DNA from: an uncultured Chromatiaceae bacterium
Lineage (GTDB): Bacteria > Pseudomonadota > Gammaproteobacteria > Enterobacterales > Alteromonadaceae
DNA: 17,530 bases
Assembly (NCBI GenBank): GCA_946482325.1
Contig: CAMLRA010000079.1
Coordinates: forward strand, 1-17,530
Reading direction: 5' to 3'
The position numbers and the translations under genes are program-made. The notes under the pieces are model-generated. The model had not been told where the DNA came from. It saw only the letters and a program-made list of their open reading frames with translations, and searched no databases. Below, piece by piece: positions 1 through 7,915 of this stretch. Positions within the stretch are counted from its first letter, which is position 1. The number at the start of each line of letters is the position of its first letter.

Positions 1-442
1 GGTCTGCGCTCGGGACTGCATCAGGGCTTACGTCGCCACTGGGTTTATTGGCTTGTAATGCCGGGCCGTAGTTTTTGGCTTTTTCGATGATGTCGAACCA
101 GGGCTTATCTTCGGTCACAGCCTCTGTGAGCTCAACTTCGTTCTCCGCTGCGGCCGGTAACCCGGCTAAAGGGTCATCCAGCCAGACTCTGCCATCTTTG
201 GCACTGGCCGCTTCGCTCTCTGCGGCAAGCTTCTGCCGGGCGGCAATCGCTTCCAGCAAGGCCGGATCCACAGCCCGGGTATCTTCAACTTGAATAGGTG
301 GGGTTAATTCCTGTTCACTCAGTTCATCTGCTAACTTCAGACTAAAGCTGTCCAAGCCGGAATCTTCCGGCGCCGGCGCGGTATTTAGCACCGACTCAGC
401 GCCCGGGCTACCCAAAGTCAGATTGATACTGAGGTTCATCAT
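1..442 (-). CDS. fliK: FliK, flagellar hook-length control protein, N-terminal part (3' end outside window)
   Basis: FliK is the secreted ruler that sets hook length and switches the export apparatus to late substrates. The open frame starts at 442 (MMNLSINLTLGSPGAESV) and runs without a stop to the window edge, giving about 147 residues. They are acidic, low in complexity and rich in Ala, Glu, Pro and Asp, as expected for the poorly conserved FliK N-terminus; the conserved C-terminal substrate-switching domain lies outside the window. A GGAG ribosome site (448-451) lies 5 nt before the ATG. The name rests mainly on position, directly after fliJ in a fliEFGHIJ run, as in Vibrio and Pseudomonas, because this part carries no diagnostic motif. 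The 92-nt gap from fliJ is the longest inside the operon. Confidence 0.68.
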   Translation of the reverse strand, partial: MMNLSINLTLGSPGAESVLNTAPAPEDSGLDSFSLKLADELSEQELTPPIQVEDTRAVDPALLEAIAARQKLAAESEAASAKDGRVWLDDPLAGLPAAAENEVELTEAVTEDKPWFDIIEKAKNYGPALQANKPSGDVSPDAVPSAD

Positions 443-453
443 CTTGTCTCCGG

Positions 454-468
454 CCGCGTGGTACGCGG
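454..468 (-). other. Small GC-rich hairpin beside the fliK ribosome site
   Basis: CCGCG (454-458) and CGCGG (464-468) are perfect inverted arms around a 5-nt loop. In the fliJ-fliK transcript the hairpin would end 2 nt before the GGAG site of fliK. It could tune fliK translation, but a 5-bp stem is short and may be chance. Confidence 0.25.
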
Positions 469-534
469 ACTTTATTTGGTTTATTACCCAGACTTTTCGC
501 AACTCATACAAATTTCACGCCAGACTGGCCAAAA

Positions 535-987
535 TCAGACACCTTGTTGCTGCAGACGACGGAAAAACTGTTGGGTGGCAATTTCGTCCAGCAGCTTTTG
601 TTCCAGCCGGTTTTGCCGCTGCTGACTGGCAGCCAGTTCTTTGTCGATCAGTAATTCGATGGCCTTGCGTTTTTTTTGCATAGCGAGCCAGGCAGTGCGG
701 CGCATATCAACGACACGCTGTGCCTGTTGGATTTGCAGATTTTGCTGCTCCAGAGCCTGGTCCAGCTTGGTAATAAAATTCAGATATTGGTTAAACTGGC
801 GGCTCTGTACGCCTTCAGCACCGCGCTGTTGCGTCTGGCGGATATAGTCGGTGCGGTAGTCAGCCAGGCCCTGATAGCGGTCATTGCAGGTCTGCAGAAA
901 CTGTTGCGCCTGCACAAAATTAGCCAGCAGCTTTTCTTCTTTTTCTTTTTGGACCTGTACTAATAATTGCAGTTGTTTCAGCGCCAT
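535..987 (-). CDS. fliJ: FliJ, flagellar export chaperone/stalk protein
   Basis: FliJ is the coiled-coil stalk that sits in the FliI hexamer and couples ATP hydrolysis and export-gate opening in the cytoplasm. The protein has 150 residues, close to the usual 147, and is almost wholly helical: long heptad-like stretches rich in Leu, Gln, Lys and Arg, with no membrane segment. The start MALKQLQLLVQVQKEKEEKL at 987 is chosen over an in-frame ATG at 1038 because it gives the family's usual N-terminus, has GGAG 9 nt upstream, and lies 2 nt after the fliI stop, whereas the longer form would overlap fliI by 49 nt. Translational coupling to fliI is likely. The name rests on coiled-coil character, length and position after fliI. 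Confidence 0.88.
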   Translation of the reverse strand: MALKQLQLLVQVQKEKEEKLLANFVQAQQFLQTCNDRYQGLADYRTDYIRQTQQRGAEGVQSRQFNQYLNFITKLDQALEQQNLQIQQAQRVVDMRRTAWLAMQKKRKAIELLIDKELAASQQRQNRLEQKLLDEIATQQFFRRLQQQGV

Positions 988-989
988 AC

Positions 990-2339
990 TTAAAAGCTCC
1001 GGTTCGCAGGTAATAAGGTATTGAGTCCTGCCAGACATTCGTCATAAGGCACTACGTCAGTCATGCCTTGTTGCAGGAAACGGTTAATTTTGGGCATCAG
1101 GCTGATGGCCTGATCCAGCATCGGATCTGAGCCTTTGACATAAGCGCCGATGGAAATTAAATCTTTGCTCTGACTGAAACTGGCGTAGAGCTGTTTGACC
1201 GCACGCGCCAGCTTCTGGTGTTCCATACTGGTCACCGCCGGCATCACCCGGCTGATCGAGCGTTCAATATCAATAGCCGGGAAATGGCCGCTGTCCGCCA
1301 GCTGACGCGATAAAACGATGTGGCCGTCGAGAATAGCCCGTGCCGCATCGGCTATCGGGTCCTGCAGGTCGTCGCCTTCCGACAACACGGTATAAAATGC
1401 CGTGATAGAGCCCTGGCCTTCCCCGCCGTTGCCAGCGCGTTCCACCAGTGCCGGTAATTTGGCGAACACTGAGGGCGGATAGCCTTTAGTGGCCGGAGGT
1501 TCACCAACTGCCAGCGCGATTTCCCGCTGCGCCTGGGCATAACGGGTGACCGAGTCGAGTAACAACAGGACATCCAGCCCCTGGTCGCGGAAGTACTCGG
1601 CAATTTGCACTGCGGTTTCACAGCCTTTCAGTCGCATCAAAGGCGACACGTCGGCAGGTGCAGCGACTACCACTGAGCGTTTACGGCCTTCATCACCTAA
1701 AATTTCGTCGATAAATTCTTTGACCTCACGGCCCCGTTCACCGACCAGGCCCACCACAATCACATCAGCGGCAGTGCCGCGTGTCATCATGCCCAGTAAT
1801 ACCGATTTACCAACACCGGAGCCGGCAAACAGGCCCATACGCTGGCCTTTACCAACAGTGATGATGCTGTTGATAGCGCGTACGCCCACATCCAGCGGTT
1901 GTTTTACTGGCCGGCGATTCAGTGGATTGATTGGATTTTTCTTTTGCCGGGCAAATTCAGTGGCGCGCACCGGGCCTTTGCCATCGAGCGGATTGCCGGC
2001 ACCGTCAATGACCCGGCCGAGCAGCGCCATCGTCAGCGGTACACCGAGGTGATCACTGAGTGGTGTCACGCGCGCACCGGGGATCACACCGGTAATGTCA
2101 TCTTTTGGCATCAGGAAAATACGATCCTGTGCAAAACCGACCACTTCCGCCAGCAACTCGCCGTCAAAAGTATCGACGCTGCAGGTTTGGCCAATGGCGG
2201 CACTGAGGCCGGTGGCTTCCAGTGTCAGCCCGACCACCCGCACCAGACGACCGGCCACGATCGGGCGGTTTTGCCGGATGTATTGCTGCTGTTGCTGCAG
2301 ACGCCCGGCGAGGGCAATGGCTTTAGATTCAAATGTCAT
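990..2339 (-). CDS. fliI: FliI, flagellum-specific export ATPase
   Basis: FliI is the cytoplasmic hexameric ATPase that unfolds and loads substrates onto the flagellar type III export gate. The 449 residues match the family length. Visible are an N-terminal barrel (about 1-95), Walker A GSGVGKS at 173-179, the GERGREV loop at 200-206, Walker B LLLLD at 258-262, and the F-type/T3SS ATPase signature [16 protein letters not shown] near 288-303. The C-terminal helical domain follows. The start at 2339 is 21 nt after the fliH stop; its ribosome site is weak (GAAG-like), so translation is probably coupled to fliH. FliH inhibits and positions FliI, and FliJ is encoded immediately after it. Family assignment is secure; the flagellar rather than injectisome identity comes from the neighbours. 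Confidence 0.97.
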   Translation of the reverse strand: MTFESKAIALAGRLQQQQQYIRQNRPIVAGRLVRVVGLTLEATGLSAAIGQTCSVDTFDGELLAEVVGFAQDRIFLMPKDDITGVIPGARVTPLSDHLGVPLTMALLGRVIDGAGNPLDGKGPVRATEFARQKKNPINPLNRRPVKQPLDVGVRAINSIITVGKGQRMGLFAGSGVGKSVLLGMMTRGTAADVIVVGLVGERGREVKEFIDEILGDEGRKRSVVVAAPADVSPLMRLKGCETAVQIAEYFRDQGLDVLLLLDSVTRYAQAQREIALAVGEPPATKGYPPSVFAKLPALVERAGNGGEGQGSITAFYTVLSEGDDLQDPIADAARAILDGHIVLSRQLADSGHFPAIDIERSISRVMPAVTSMEHQKLARAVKQLYASFSQSKDLISIGAYVKGSDPMLDQAISLMPKINRFLQQGMTDVVPYDECLAGLNTLLPANRSF

Positions 2340-2360
2340 GCTTTTGACACTTCACGGCAA

Positions 2361-3170
2361 TTATTCAGTCTGGCTATTGGTTTGCAGGAAGTGTTCCAGA
2401 CTATGTTGCAGGCGCTGTTTTAAATTGCGTTCGACTGAGGAATCACCGGCATCAATGCGGATGTCGCCGCGTTCCAACACGGGCTCAGCCCGCAGCTGCC
2501 ACTGGCGCTCGGCCAAATCGTCGGCGCTGTAATGTTGTTGGATCACGGCTAAATCCTCAGGATGCAGCCGGATTTGGATTTGATTGGCTTTGAGTGGCAA
2601 GGCGTCAATTGCCTGACGCAAGGTTTGTAAAATCACCTGCGGATTGGTTTTGACTTCAACCGCAACCACAGCCTGCGCCATAGCGACAGCTAATTCCAGC
2701 AGGTTCTGCTCAACGCGCTGATCCACTTGTTGCAGCGGCTGTTGCAGCTGCTCAAGCAACTGCTGCAGCTGCGCCAGTTGCTCGCGGATCAGACCTTCGC
2801 CCTCGGCAAGACCGGTTTTGCGGCCTTCAGCCTGACCTTGTTGCAAGCCATCCTGATAGCCCTGCTCGCGGCCTTCGGCATACCCCTGACTAAACCCTTC
2901 TTCTTTACCCTGGCCTAAGCCCTCGTCGTAGGCAGCCTGACGGATTTGTTCGATATCTTCCGCGGTCAGCGGTTTAATCTCTTCTTCTTCTGGTTGGCGT
3001 GCGACCAGTTTTTGCCCGGGCTGAGGCGGCGTTTTATACAACGCATTGGTTTTTTGAGTCTTTTTCTGCACAGACGCCTGAAAATCCGGCGCAGGCCAAT
3101 TTCGCAGCAATTCCAGCACTTCAGCATCCGGCTCAAAAGGCCGGTGCTTGATAAAATCGTTCAGGCTCAT
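2361..3170 (-). CDS. fliH: FliH, flagellar assembly protein / negative regulator of FliI
   Basis: FliH forms a dimeric spoke that tethers the FliI ATPase to the C-ring. The protein has 269 residues. After a variable N-terminus (1-80) comes a striking GxxxG ladder: glycines at 84, 88, 92, 96, 100, 104, 108, 112, 116, 120 and 124, exactly every four residues. A Gln/Leu-rich helix (about 128-170) and a conserved C-terminal FliI-binding domain (about 170-269) follow. GxxxG repeats are a known FliH hallmark, but an unbroken series of ten steps is long. The start at 3170 has a clear GGAG 6 nt upstream and lies 30 nt after the fliG stop. Confidence 0.94.
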   Translation of the reverse strand: MSLNDFIKHRPFEPDAEVLELLRNWPAPDFQASVQKKTQKTNALYKTPPQPGQKLVARQPEEEEIKPLTAEDIEQIRQAAYDEGLGQGKEEGFSQGYAEGREQGYQDGLQQGQAEGRKTGLAEGEGLIREQLAQLQQLLEQLQQPLQQVDQRVEQNLLELAVAMAQAVVAVEVKTNPQVILQTLRQAIDALPLKANQIQIRLHPEDLAVIQQHYSADDLAERQWQLRAEPVLERGDIRIDAGDSSVERNLKQRLQHSLEHFLQTNSQTE

Positions 3171-3200
3171 TTGCTACTCCAAACTACCCGCTTGGGTTGA

Positions 3201-4238
3201 TTACAGGAAGTCTTCGCCGCCACCGCCGCCGAGCATAATTTCGCCGGCATCGGCCAGACGCCGCGCAGTGGACAGAATTTCTTTCTGTGCCGTTTCGACT
3301 TCGCTGACCCGCACCGGCCCCATCGCTTCGAGGTCGTCGGCCAGCATTTCTGCCGCCCGTTTTGACATATTTTTCAGGATCTTCTCTTTCAGGTTGTCGT
3401 CGGCACCTTTGAGCGCTTTCATCAGCACATCCTGCTGCACTTCGCGCAGAATGGCCTGAATAGCCCGGTCGTCGACTTCCAGTAAGTTTTCGAACACAAA
3501 CATCAAGTCCTGGATTTGCTGTGCCATTTCTTCGTCGTGTTCGCGGATAGAATCCATCAGCTGGCCTTCGATATTGGTGTCGAGGTAGTTCATGATGTCG
3601 GCAGCTGCTTTGAGGCCACCCATCTTCGCCGCCTGTGCACCGGCCTGACCAGCGAACTGTTTCTCCATGATCTCGTTTAATTCTTGCAAGGCCGCCGGTT
3701 GTACTTCTTCCAGGTTGGCGATACGCATAGTGAGGTCGAGCCGGACTTTTTCCGGGAACTGCGACAAAATCTCGGCGGATTGTTCCGGTTCCAGATATGA
3801 CAAGACAATAGTCTGGATCTGCGGGTGTTCGTTGCGGATGATGTTGGCCACCTGCTTCGAGTCCATCCATTTCAGTGAATCCAGACCTTTCGCGCCACCG
3901 CCGAGAATAATCTGATCAATCAGGTTCGAGGCTTTTTCTTCACCCAGCGCTGCTGTTAAGGCGCGACGGATAAAGTCTTCGCTTTGGAAGCCGATGGTGC
4001 TGAAGTTTTGAATTTGTTCAATAAAAAGCCGGTGCACCGCCGAGATTTTGGCCTGATTCAGGTCCTCAATCGACGCCATCGCCATACCGACTTTTTGCAC
4101 CTGCTTCGGCTCCAGGTGCTTTAAGATCTGCGCCGCATCTTCTTCCGACAAGCTCAGCAGCAGGATGGCGGCTTTTTCCACGCCATCCAGTTTACCAACG
4201 TCAAACGCCGGCTTTTGTGTGGTTTCTACGTTACTCAT
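3201..4238 (-). CDS. fliG: FliG, flagellar motor switch protein
   Basis: FliG is the rotor protein of the C-ring that receives torque from the stator and reverses with FliM/CheY signalling. The 345 residues are slightly longer than the E. coli protein (331), mainly at the N-terminus. The middle-domain EHPQ motif is at 137-140. All charged torque-helix residues known from E. coli (K264, R281, D288, D289, R297) have clear counterparts: K277, R294, D301, D302 and R310. The C-terminus is Gly-rich (GGGGGEDFL). The start at 4238 overlaps the fliF stop by 8 nt (ATGAGTAA), so the two C-ring/MS-ring partners are translationally coupled; there is no strong separate ribosome site. Confidence 0.98.
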   Translation of the reverse strand: MSNVETTQKPAFDVGKLDGVEKAAILLLSLSEEDAAQILKHLEPKQVQKVGMAMASIEDLNQAKISAVHRLFIEQIQNFSTIGFQSEDFIRRALTAALGEEKASNLIDQIILGGGAKGLDSLKWMDSKQVANIIRNEHPQIQTIVLSYLEPEQSAEILSQFPEKVRLDLTMRIANLEEVQPAALQELNEIMEKQFAGQAGAQAAKMGGLKAAADIMNYLDTNIEGQLMDSIREHDEEMAQQIQDLMFVFENLLEVDDRAIQAILREVQQDVLMKALKGADDNLKEKILKNMSKRAAEMLADDLEAMGPVRVSEVETAQKEILSTARRLADAGEIMLGGGGGEDFL

Positions 4239-5937
4239 CTTCAGCCAACCAGTTTTTCACGACCAGAGAGGAAAGTTCAGGCTCATTGGCAACCAGCGCC
4301 CGCACCGCTTTTAGTAAGTCTTCATCACCATGCAGATCAGGCAGCATCAAGGTGCCATCTGCAGCAAAACCAACAGATTTCGCATCGAACTCTTTACTCA
4401 GTAAATCGATGGTGTCATCACCCAAATCCACACCACGCGACAGCGACATTTCGTCATAAGTCTCAGAAGTATCTTCAGGGTAGATCAGTTTCTTCAGCAT
4501 TGGCCGCACAATCGCCAGGATCAGCACGATGATCACCAGAGCCGCAAGCGCCAGCCGGATCACACGCATAAACCATTCCTGTTCATAGATTGGTTGCTCA
4601 GCGGCGGTCACTACAGCTTCACGGGTAAAGGGTACTGATACCACTTCGATGGTGTCGCCGCGTTGCACATCAAAACCAACACCGCCCTGCAATAAGCGCC
4701 GGATGTTCTGCAGTTCTGCCTGCGAGCGTGGCTCCGGTTTGGCTGGTGCTTCGGCTGTGCCTTCACCTAACTTATAATCCACAGCCACTGACACGCTGAT
4801 ACGGCGGATCACGCCACTTTGCTGCGTGCTGTGACTAATGGTGGTGTCCAGCTCATAGTTACGGGTCACTTCTTTACTATTACGGCCAGGCACCACCGGC
4901 GATTCACCGTTGTTGGCTTTCTCCGGAATGTTTGAATCCAGTGGCGGCTGGTTGGACAAAGCGCCAGGGATCCCCATAGCACCGCCGCCGACGCTGTTTT
5001 CTTCTGAAGTCATCTCGCTACGGACTGCCGGTAAATCGGGGTTGTAGCGCTTTTGCGTCTGTTCAGTGGCGGTGAAATCCATCTGCAGATCGACCTGCGC
5101 TGTGTAATTGTCCATCCCGAGGATTGGAATTAAGATTGAGTCAATTTTCTGGCGATACTCATCTTCGCGTTTTAATTCAATTTCATATTCACGGCGTGAA
5201 CGGGCAGAAGCTGCGTCCTGTGAGCCACTGTTGAGCAGGCGGCCATTTTGGTCAGTGACTGTCACCTTCGATGGTTCCAGCCCCTGTACCGCCGATGCCA
5301 CTAAATCCACAATGGCGTCGACTTCGCTGTCTTTAATCGCTTTGCCGCCCTTGGCGGTGATCATCACAGTCGCGGACGGCTGTTTTTCCACCCTGGCAAA
5401 AATGTTTTCTTTTGGGATAGCCAGCAGCACCCGGGCCCGGGCAACGCTTTGAAATTCTTCGATAGTGCGGGCTAACTGTTGCTCCCGGCTATGTTTCAGC
5501 CGTTCCATTTCCAGCCGTTGACTGACGCCAAAGCCGCTGTCCTGCATCAGGATCTCATCGCCGCTGTTGGTGGCTTTCTCCAGACCGGCACGATTTAACC
5601 CCAGTTTGATGTCCTGGTACTTATCGCCCGGTACCAAAATGGTGTTGCCTTCCAGTTTATATTCGATTTTTTGCGCATCCAGATGGTCCAGATGGCTGAT
5701 GAGCTCAGTGGTTTCAAAAGTGCCAAGCGGACGCATATCCGGTTCGCGCGCCCACATGATGATGAGGATGGCAATCGCAATACAAATAGTCAGGGCAATA
5801 ATCAGCGCGACTTGCCGGACTATATCCATCCCCCCCATAGAGCCGATAAAACCAGACTTCTGCTCCACCGGCGTCCCACTGTCGACCGGTTGATTAAAGT
5901 CGTTCGAGCTTAAGGTTAATTCTGTTGATTCAGCCAT
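4231..5937 (-). CDS. fliF: FliF, flagellar MS-ring protein
   Basis: FliF builds the MS ring in the inner membrane, the base of the basal body and housing of the export gate. The protein has 568 residues (552 in Salmonella). It has two membrane segments (about 41-63 and 459-481). The large periplasmic part between them holds the ring-building domains, with a Gly/Pro/Asn-rich beta-collar insertion near 300-357. The cytoplasmic tail ends in LSSLVVKNWLAEDE, the type of C-terminal helix that binds FliG. The start at 5937 has GGGAG 8 nt upstream and lies 14 nt after the fliE stop. Its end overlaps fliG by 8 nt. Confidence 0.98.
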   Translation of the reverse strand: MAESTELTLSSNDFNQPVDSGTPVEQKSGFIGSMGGMDIVRQVALIIALTICIAIAILIIMWAREPDMRPLGTFETTELISHLDHLDAQKIEYKLEGNTILVPGDKYQDIKLGLNRAGLEKATNSGDEILMQDSGFGVSQRLEMERLKHSREQQLARTIEEFQSVARARVLLAIPKENIFARVEKQPSATVMITAKGGKAIKDSEVDAIVDLVASAVQGLEPSKVTVTDQNGRLLNSGSQDAASARSRREYEIELKREDEYRQKIDSILIPILGMDNYTAQVDLQMDFTATEQTQKRYNPDLPAVRSEMTSEENSVGGGAMGIPGALSNQPPLDSNIPEKANNGESPVVPGRNSKEVTRNYELDTTISHSTQQSGVIRRISVSVAVDYKLGEGTAEAPAKPEPRSQAELQNIRRLLQGGVGFDVQRGDTIEVVSVPFTREAVVTAAEQPIYEQEWFMRVIRLALAALVIIVLILAIVRPMLKKLIYPEDTSETYDEMSLSRGVDLGDDTIDLLSKEFDAKSVGFAADGTLMLPDLHGDEDLLKAVRALVANEPELSSLVVKNWLAEDE

Positions 5938-5951
5938 TTAGATTGCTCCCA

Positions 5952-6287
5952 TCACACCGGCATCGCCATGACTTCTTTATAGGCTTCGACCAGCTTGTTG
6001 CGCACCTGTACTGTGGCTTCAAAAGCAACGGATGCTTTTTGACCGGCAATCATCGCCTGCGCCAGCGACACCTTCGGGTCGCCCAATTCAACGGCCGTTG
6101 CCAGCTCATTGCTGTTTTTCTGTAAACCATTGACTGTATTCAGGGCTTGTTTGAATAACTGAGAAAAATCGCTTTGGCTGGTATTGTCGACCTGAGCTGG
6201 ACCAATCTGCATGTCAGCAGACACATTCCGGGCCTGCCGGGCAAATGCCTGCATTTCCTGATAAAGCCCTGCGCCTTTGATATCCAT
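5952..6287 (-). CDS. fliE: FliE, MS-ring/rod junction protein
   Basis: FliE is the small export substrate that links the MS ring and export gate to the proximal rod. The length of 111 residues is typical. The C-terminal half carries the conserved pattern VSLAQAMIAGQKASVAFEA (about 73-91), then VQVRNKLVEAYKEVMAMPV, matching the usual FliE ending. There is no cleavable signal, as expected for a type III substrate. It is the first gene of the fliEFGHIJK run. The ribosome site is weak (AGGCGAC about 8 nt upstream). A sigma54-type promoter match lies upstream, with a predicted transcript start about 29 nt from the ATG. Confidence 0.96.
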   Translation of the reverse strand: MDIKGAGLYQEMQAFARQARNVSADMQIGPAQVDNTSQSDFSQLFKQALNTVNGLQKNSNELATAVELGDPKVSLAQAMIAGQKASVAFEATVQVRNKLVEAYKEVMAMPV

Positions 6288-6325
6288 GATGCTGTCGCCT
6301 GTAAAGCTATTGATATGCTTGACTT

Positions 6326-6343
6326 AAGCACAAGTTATGCCAT
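6326..6343 (-). promoter_or_regulatory. Sigma54 (-24/-12) promoter candidate for the fliE operon
   Basis: On the minus strand the sequence reads ATGGCATAACTTGTGCTT. GG at 6341-6340 and GC at 6329-6328 are separated by exactly 10 nt, as sigma54 requires. The -24 part (TGGCAT) is near consensus (TGGCAC); the -12 part (TGTGCT) is a fair match to TTGCW. The predicted start is near 6316, about 29 nt before fliE. FlrC-dependent sigma54 promoters before fliE are known in Vibrio and Pseudomonas, which supports the call. Confidence 0.7.
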
Positions 6344-6358
6344 TTTATTTTTATTAAT

Positions 6359-6371
6359 AATCAATAACTTA
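6359..6371 (+). promoter_or_regulatory. IHF-binding site candidate upstream of the fliE promoter
   Basis: AATCAATAACTTA matches the IHF consensus WATCAANNNNTTR at every position. It is centred about 49 nt upstream of the predicted fliE start, the usual place for an IHF bend that brings a sigma54 activator to the promoter. The surroundings are AT-rich, which raises the chance of a fortuitous match. Confidence 0.42.
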
Positions 6372-6526
6372 ACAACATATCCAGCAGTCAAAAAACCGAC
6401 GCAGTACTATTTGGGGGCAGACAGAAGGTTGGCAATAACGGGCTGGCAACGGCCCTGACGAGCGGAAAAACAGTGATATCAACGATGAGTTCGAAAAATA
6501 AGGTCATGGCATCGATGTGCGTAACA

Positions 6527-6551
6527 ACTGCGCAGCTGGGCGCTGCGCAGT
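6527..6551. repeat. Perfect 10-bp inverted repeat just after flrC
   Basis: ACTGCGCAGC (6527-6536) and GCTGCGCAGT (6542-6551) pair perfectly around a 5-nt loop, beginning 15 nt downstream of the flrC stop. Position and strength fit a terminator or 3' stabiliser of the flrBC mRNA. No U-tract follows on the minus strand (the next bases are TGTTACGCAC), so it is not a standard intrinsic terminator. The rest of the 278-nt fliE-flrC gap holds the fliE promoter and no convincing gene. Confidence 0.5.
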
Positions 6552-6565
6552 GTCGGCAAGCCTGA

Positions 6566-7915
6566 TCAAAACGACACAATAATGCCTGATTCACGCATCC
6601 GGGCCAGTTTGTAGCGTAAAGTTCTGGCACTGATGCCGAGTTTTTCCGCCACATCCTTCCGCCGGTTGGCGCAGGCTTTCATCGTTTCCAGGATCAGCCG
6701 GTGTTCCTGTTCGTACACCCCGGATTTAAACACACTAAGTTCCGGGTCATTGCTGACCAGCACAGGCTCAACGCGATGGCCAGCTGTGCTGCCGGGCTCC
6801 AGCAGAATATCGTCTTCAGTGATCACCGCATCAGCATGCACTATTAAAGCCCGCTGGATCACATTATCCAGTTCCCGCACGTTGCCTGGCCAGTCATGTG
6901 AAAACAGTTTCCGTTTCGCCGCAGCGTTCAGTTCAGGAACTGCAGCGCCCTGCTGCTGGCAATGCCGCTCCATTAAATGTACCGCCAACGGCAAAATATC
7001 TTCAGGCCGTTCACGCAGCGCCGGCCACGTCAGTGGAAATACATTGAGCCGGTAAAACAGGTCTTCACGAAATGTACCCTGCGCTACGGCCTGGCGCAGA
7101 TCGCGGTTGCTGGTCGCAATGACCCGGACATCGAGCTTAATGGTCTTGCGACTGCCAAGCCGTTCGACTTCCCGCTCCTGCAGTACCCGTAGCAATTTCG
7201 CTTGCAGGTTCAAATCCATTTCACTGATTTCATCGAGCAGAATTGTTCCCTGCTGCGCTTGTTCAAACTTGCCGGGACAAGCCGCGATGGCGCCGGTAAA
7301 CGCGCCTTTTTCGTAACCAAACAGGGTCGACTCCAGCATATTTTCCGGAATAGCCGCACAGTTAATCGCTACAAAAGGCCCGTCTTGCCGGCCGGATTGT
7401 TGGTGAATATAACGCGCCAGCACTTCTTTACCAGAACCGCTTGGTCCGAGCACCATGACATTGGCGTCGGACTTCGCCACTTTGGCCGCCAGCTTCACCA
7501 ACTGCAGACTGCTGGCTGCGGCAACGATAGGCTCAAATGCCATTTGTTCGTCCGGACTAACGTAGCGGCTGACCATATTGACCAACACTTCCGGCGAAAA
7601 AGGTTTCGCCAGATAATCCACCGCACCTAAGCGGATCGCGGTCACAGCATCGTTGACGGTGGCATATGCCGTCATCATCAATACCGGCAGTTGCGGGTAA
7701 TTCAGCTTGATTGACTTCAGTAATTCCAGCCCCGAAATGGCGCCCATCTGCACGTCGCTGACCACCAGACGGATCTTATGCTGTTTGAGCTGCTGCAGCG
7801 CCTGTTCGGCGTTACCGGCCAGGATCACATCGTATTGCGCCAGGCTCAGCGTGTCAGCCAGCGCCTCCTGTAAGCCGGCATCGTCTTCAACGACCAGAAT
7901 TTTAGGCTTCTGCAT
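6566..7915 (-). CDS. flrC: FlrC (FleR-type), sigma54-dependent flagellar response regulator
   Basis: FlrC is the DNA-binding half of the FlrBC two-component system and activates mid-stage flagellar operons with sigma54 RNA polymerase. The 449 residues comprise a receiver domain (1-118: acidic pocket E10/D11/D12, phospho-acceptor D54, T82, K104), an AAA+ domain (about 130-360: Walker A GPSGSGKE at 157-164, sigma54-contact GAFTGA at 204-209) and a Fis-type helix-turn-helix (about 418-440). The start MQKPKILVVEDD at 7915 has GGAG 7 nt upstream; the in-frame ATG at 7960 would add 15 residues ahead of the receiver fold and is not favoured. It overlaps flrB by 14 nt, so kinase and regulator are coupled. 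Likely targets include the fliE operon next door. Confidence 0.95.
   Translation of the reverse strand: MQKPKILVVEDDAGLQEALADTLSLAQYDVILAGNAEQALQQLKQHKIRLVVSDVQMGAISGLELLKSIKLNYPQLPVLMMTAYATVNDAVTAIRLGAVDYLAKPFSPEVLVNMVSRYVSPDEQMAFEPIVAAASSLQLVKLAAKVAKSDANVMVLGPSGSGKEVLARYIHQQSGRQDGPFVAINCAAIPENMLESTLFGYEKGAFTGAIAACPGKFEQAQQGTILLDEISEMDLNLQAKLLRVLQEREVERLGSRKTIKLDVRVIATSNRDLRQAVAQGTFREDLFYRLNVFPLTWPALRERPEDILPLAVHLMERHCQQQGAAVPELNAAAKRKLFSHDWPGNVRELDNVIQRALIVHADAVITEDDILLEPGSTAGHRVEPVLVSNDPELSVFKSGVYEQEHRLILETMKACANRRKDVAEKLGISARTLRYKLARMRESGIIVSF

Noticed and set aside
1899..2423. 174-residue open frame antisense to fliI/fliH
   Set aside because: Antisense shadow of conserved genes, with no recognisable domain.
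3184..3870. 228-residue open frame on the minus strand inside fliG
   Set aside because: It lies in another frame of fliG, which has full family conservation; the translation is Arg/Pro-rich low complexity with no ribosome site.
6388..6654. 88-residue minus-strand frame running from flrC into the fliE-flrC gap
   Set aside because: It starts out of frame inside flrC and runs through the GC-rich hairpin; no ribosome site and no family pattern.
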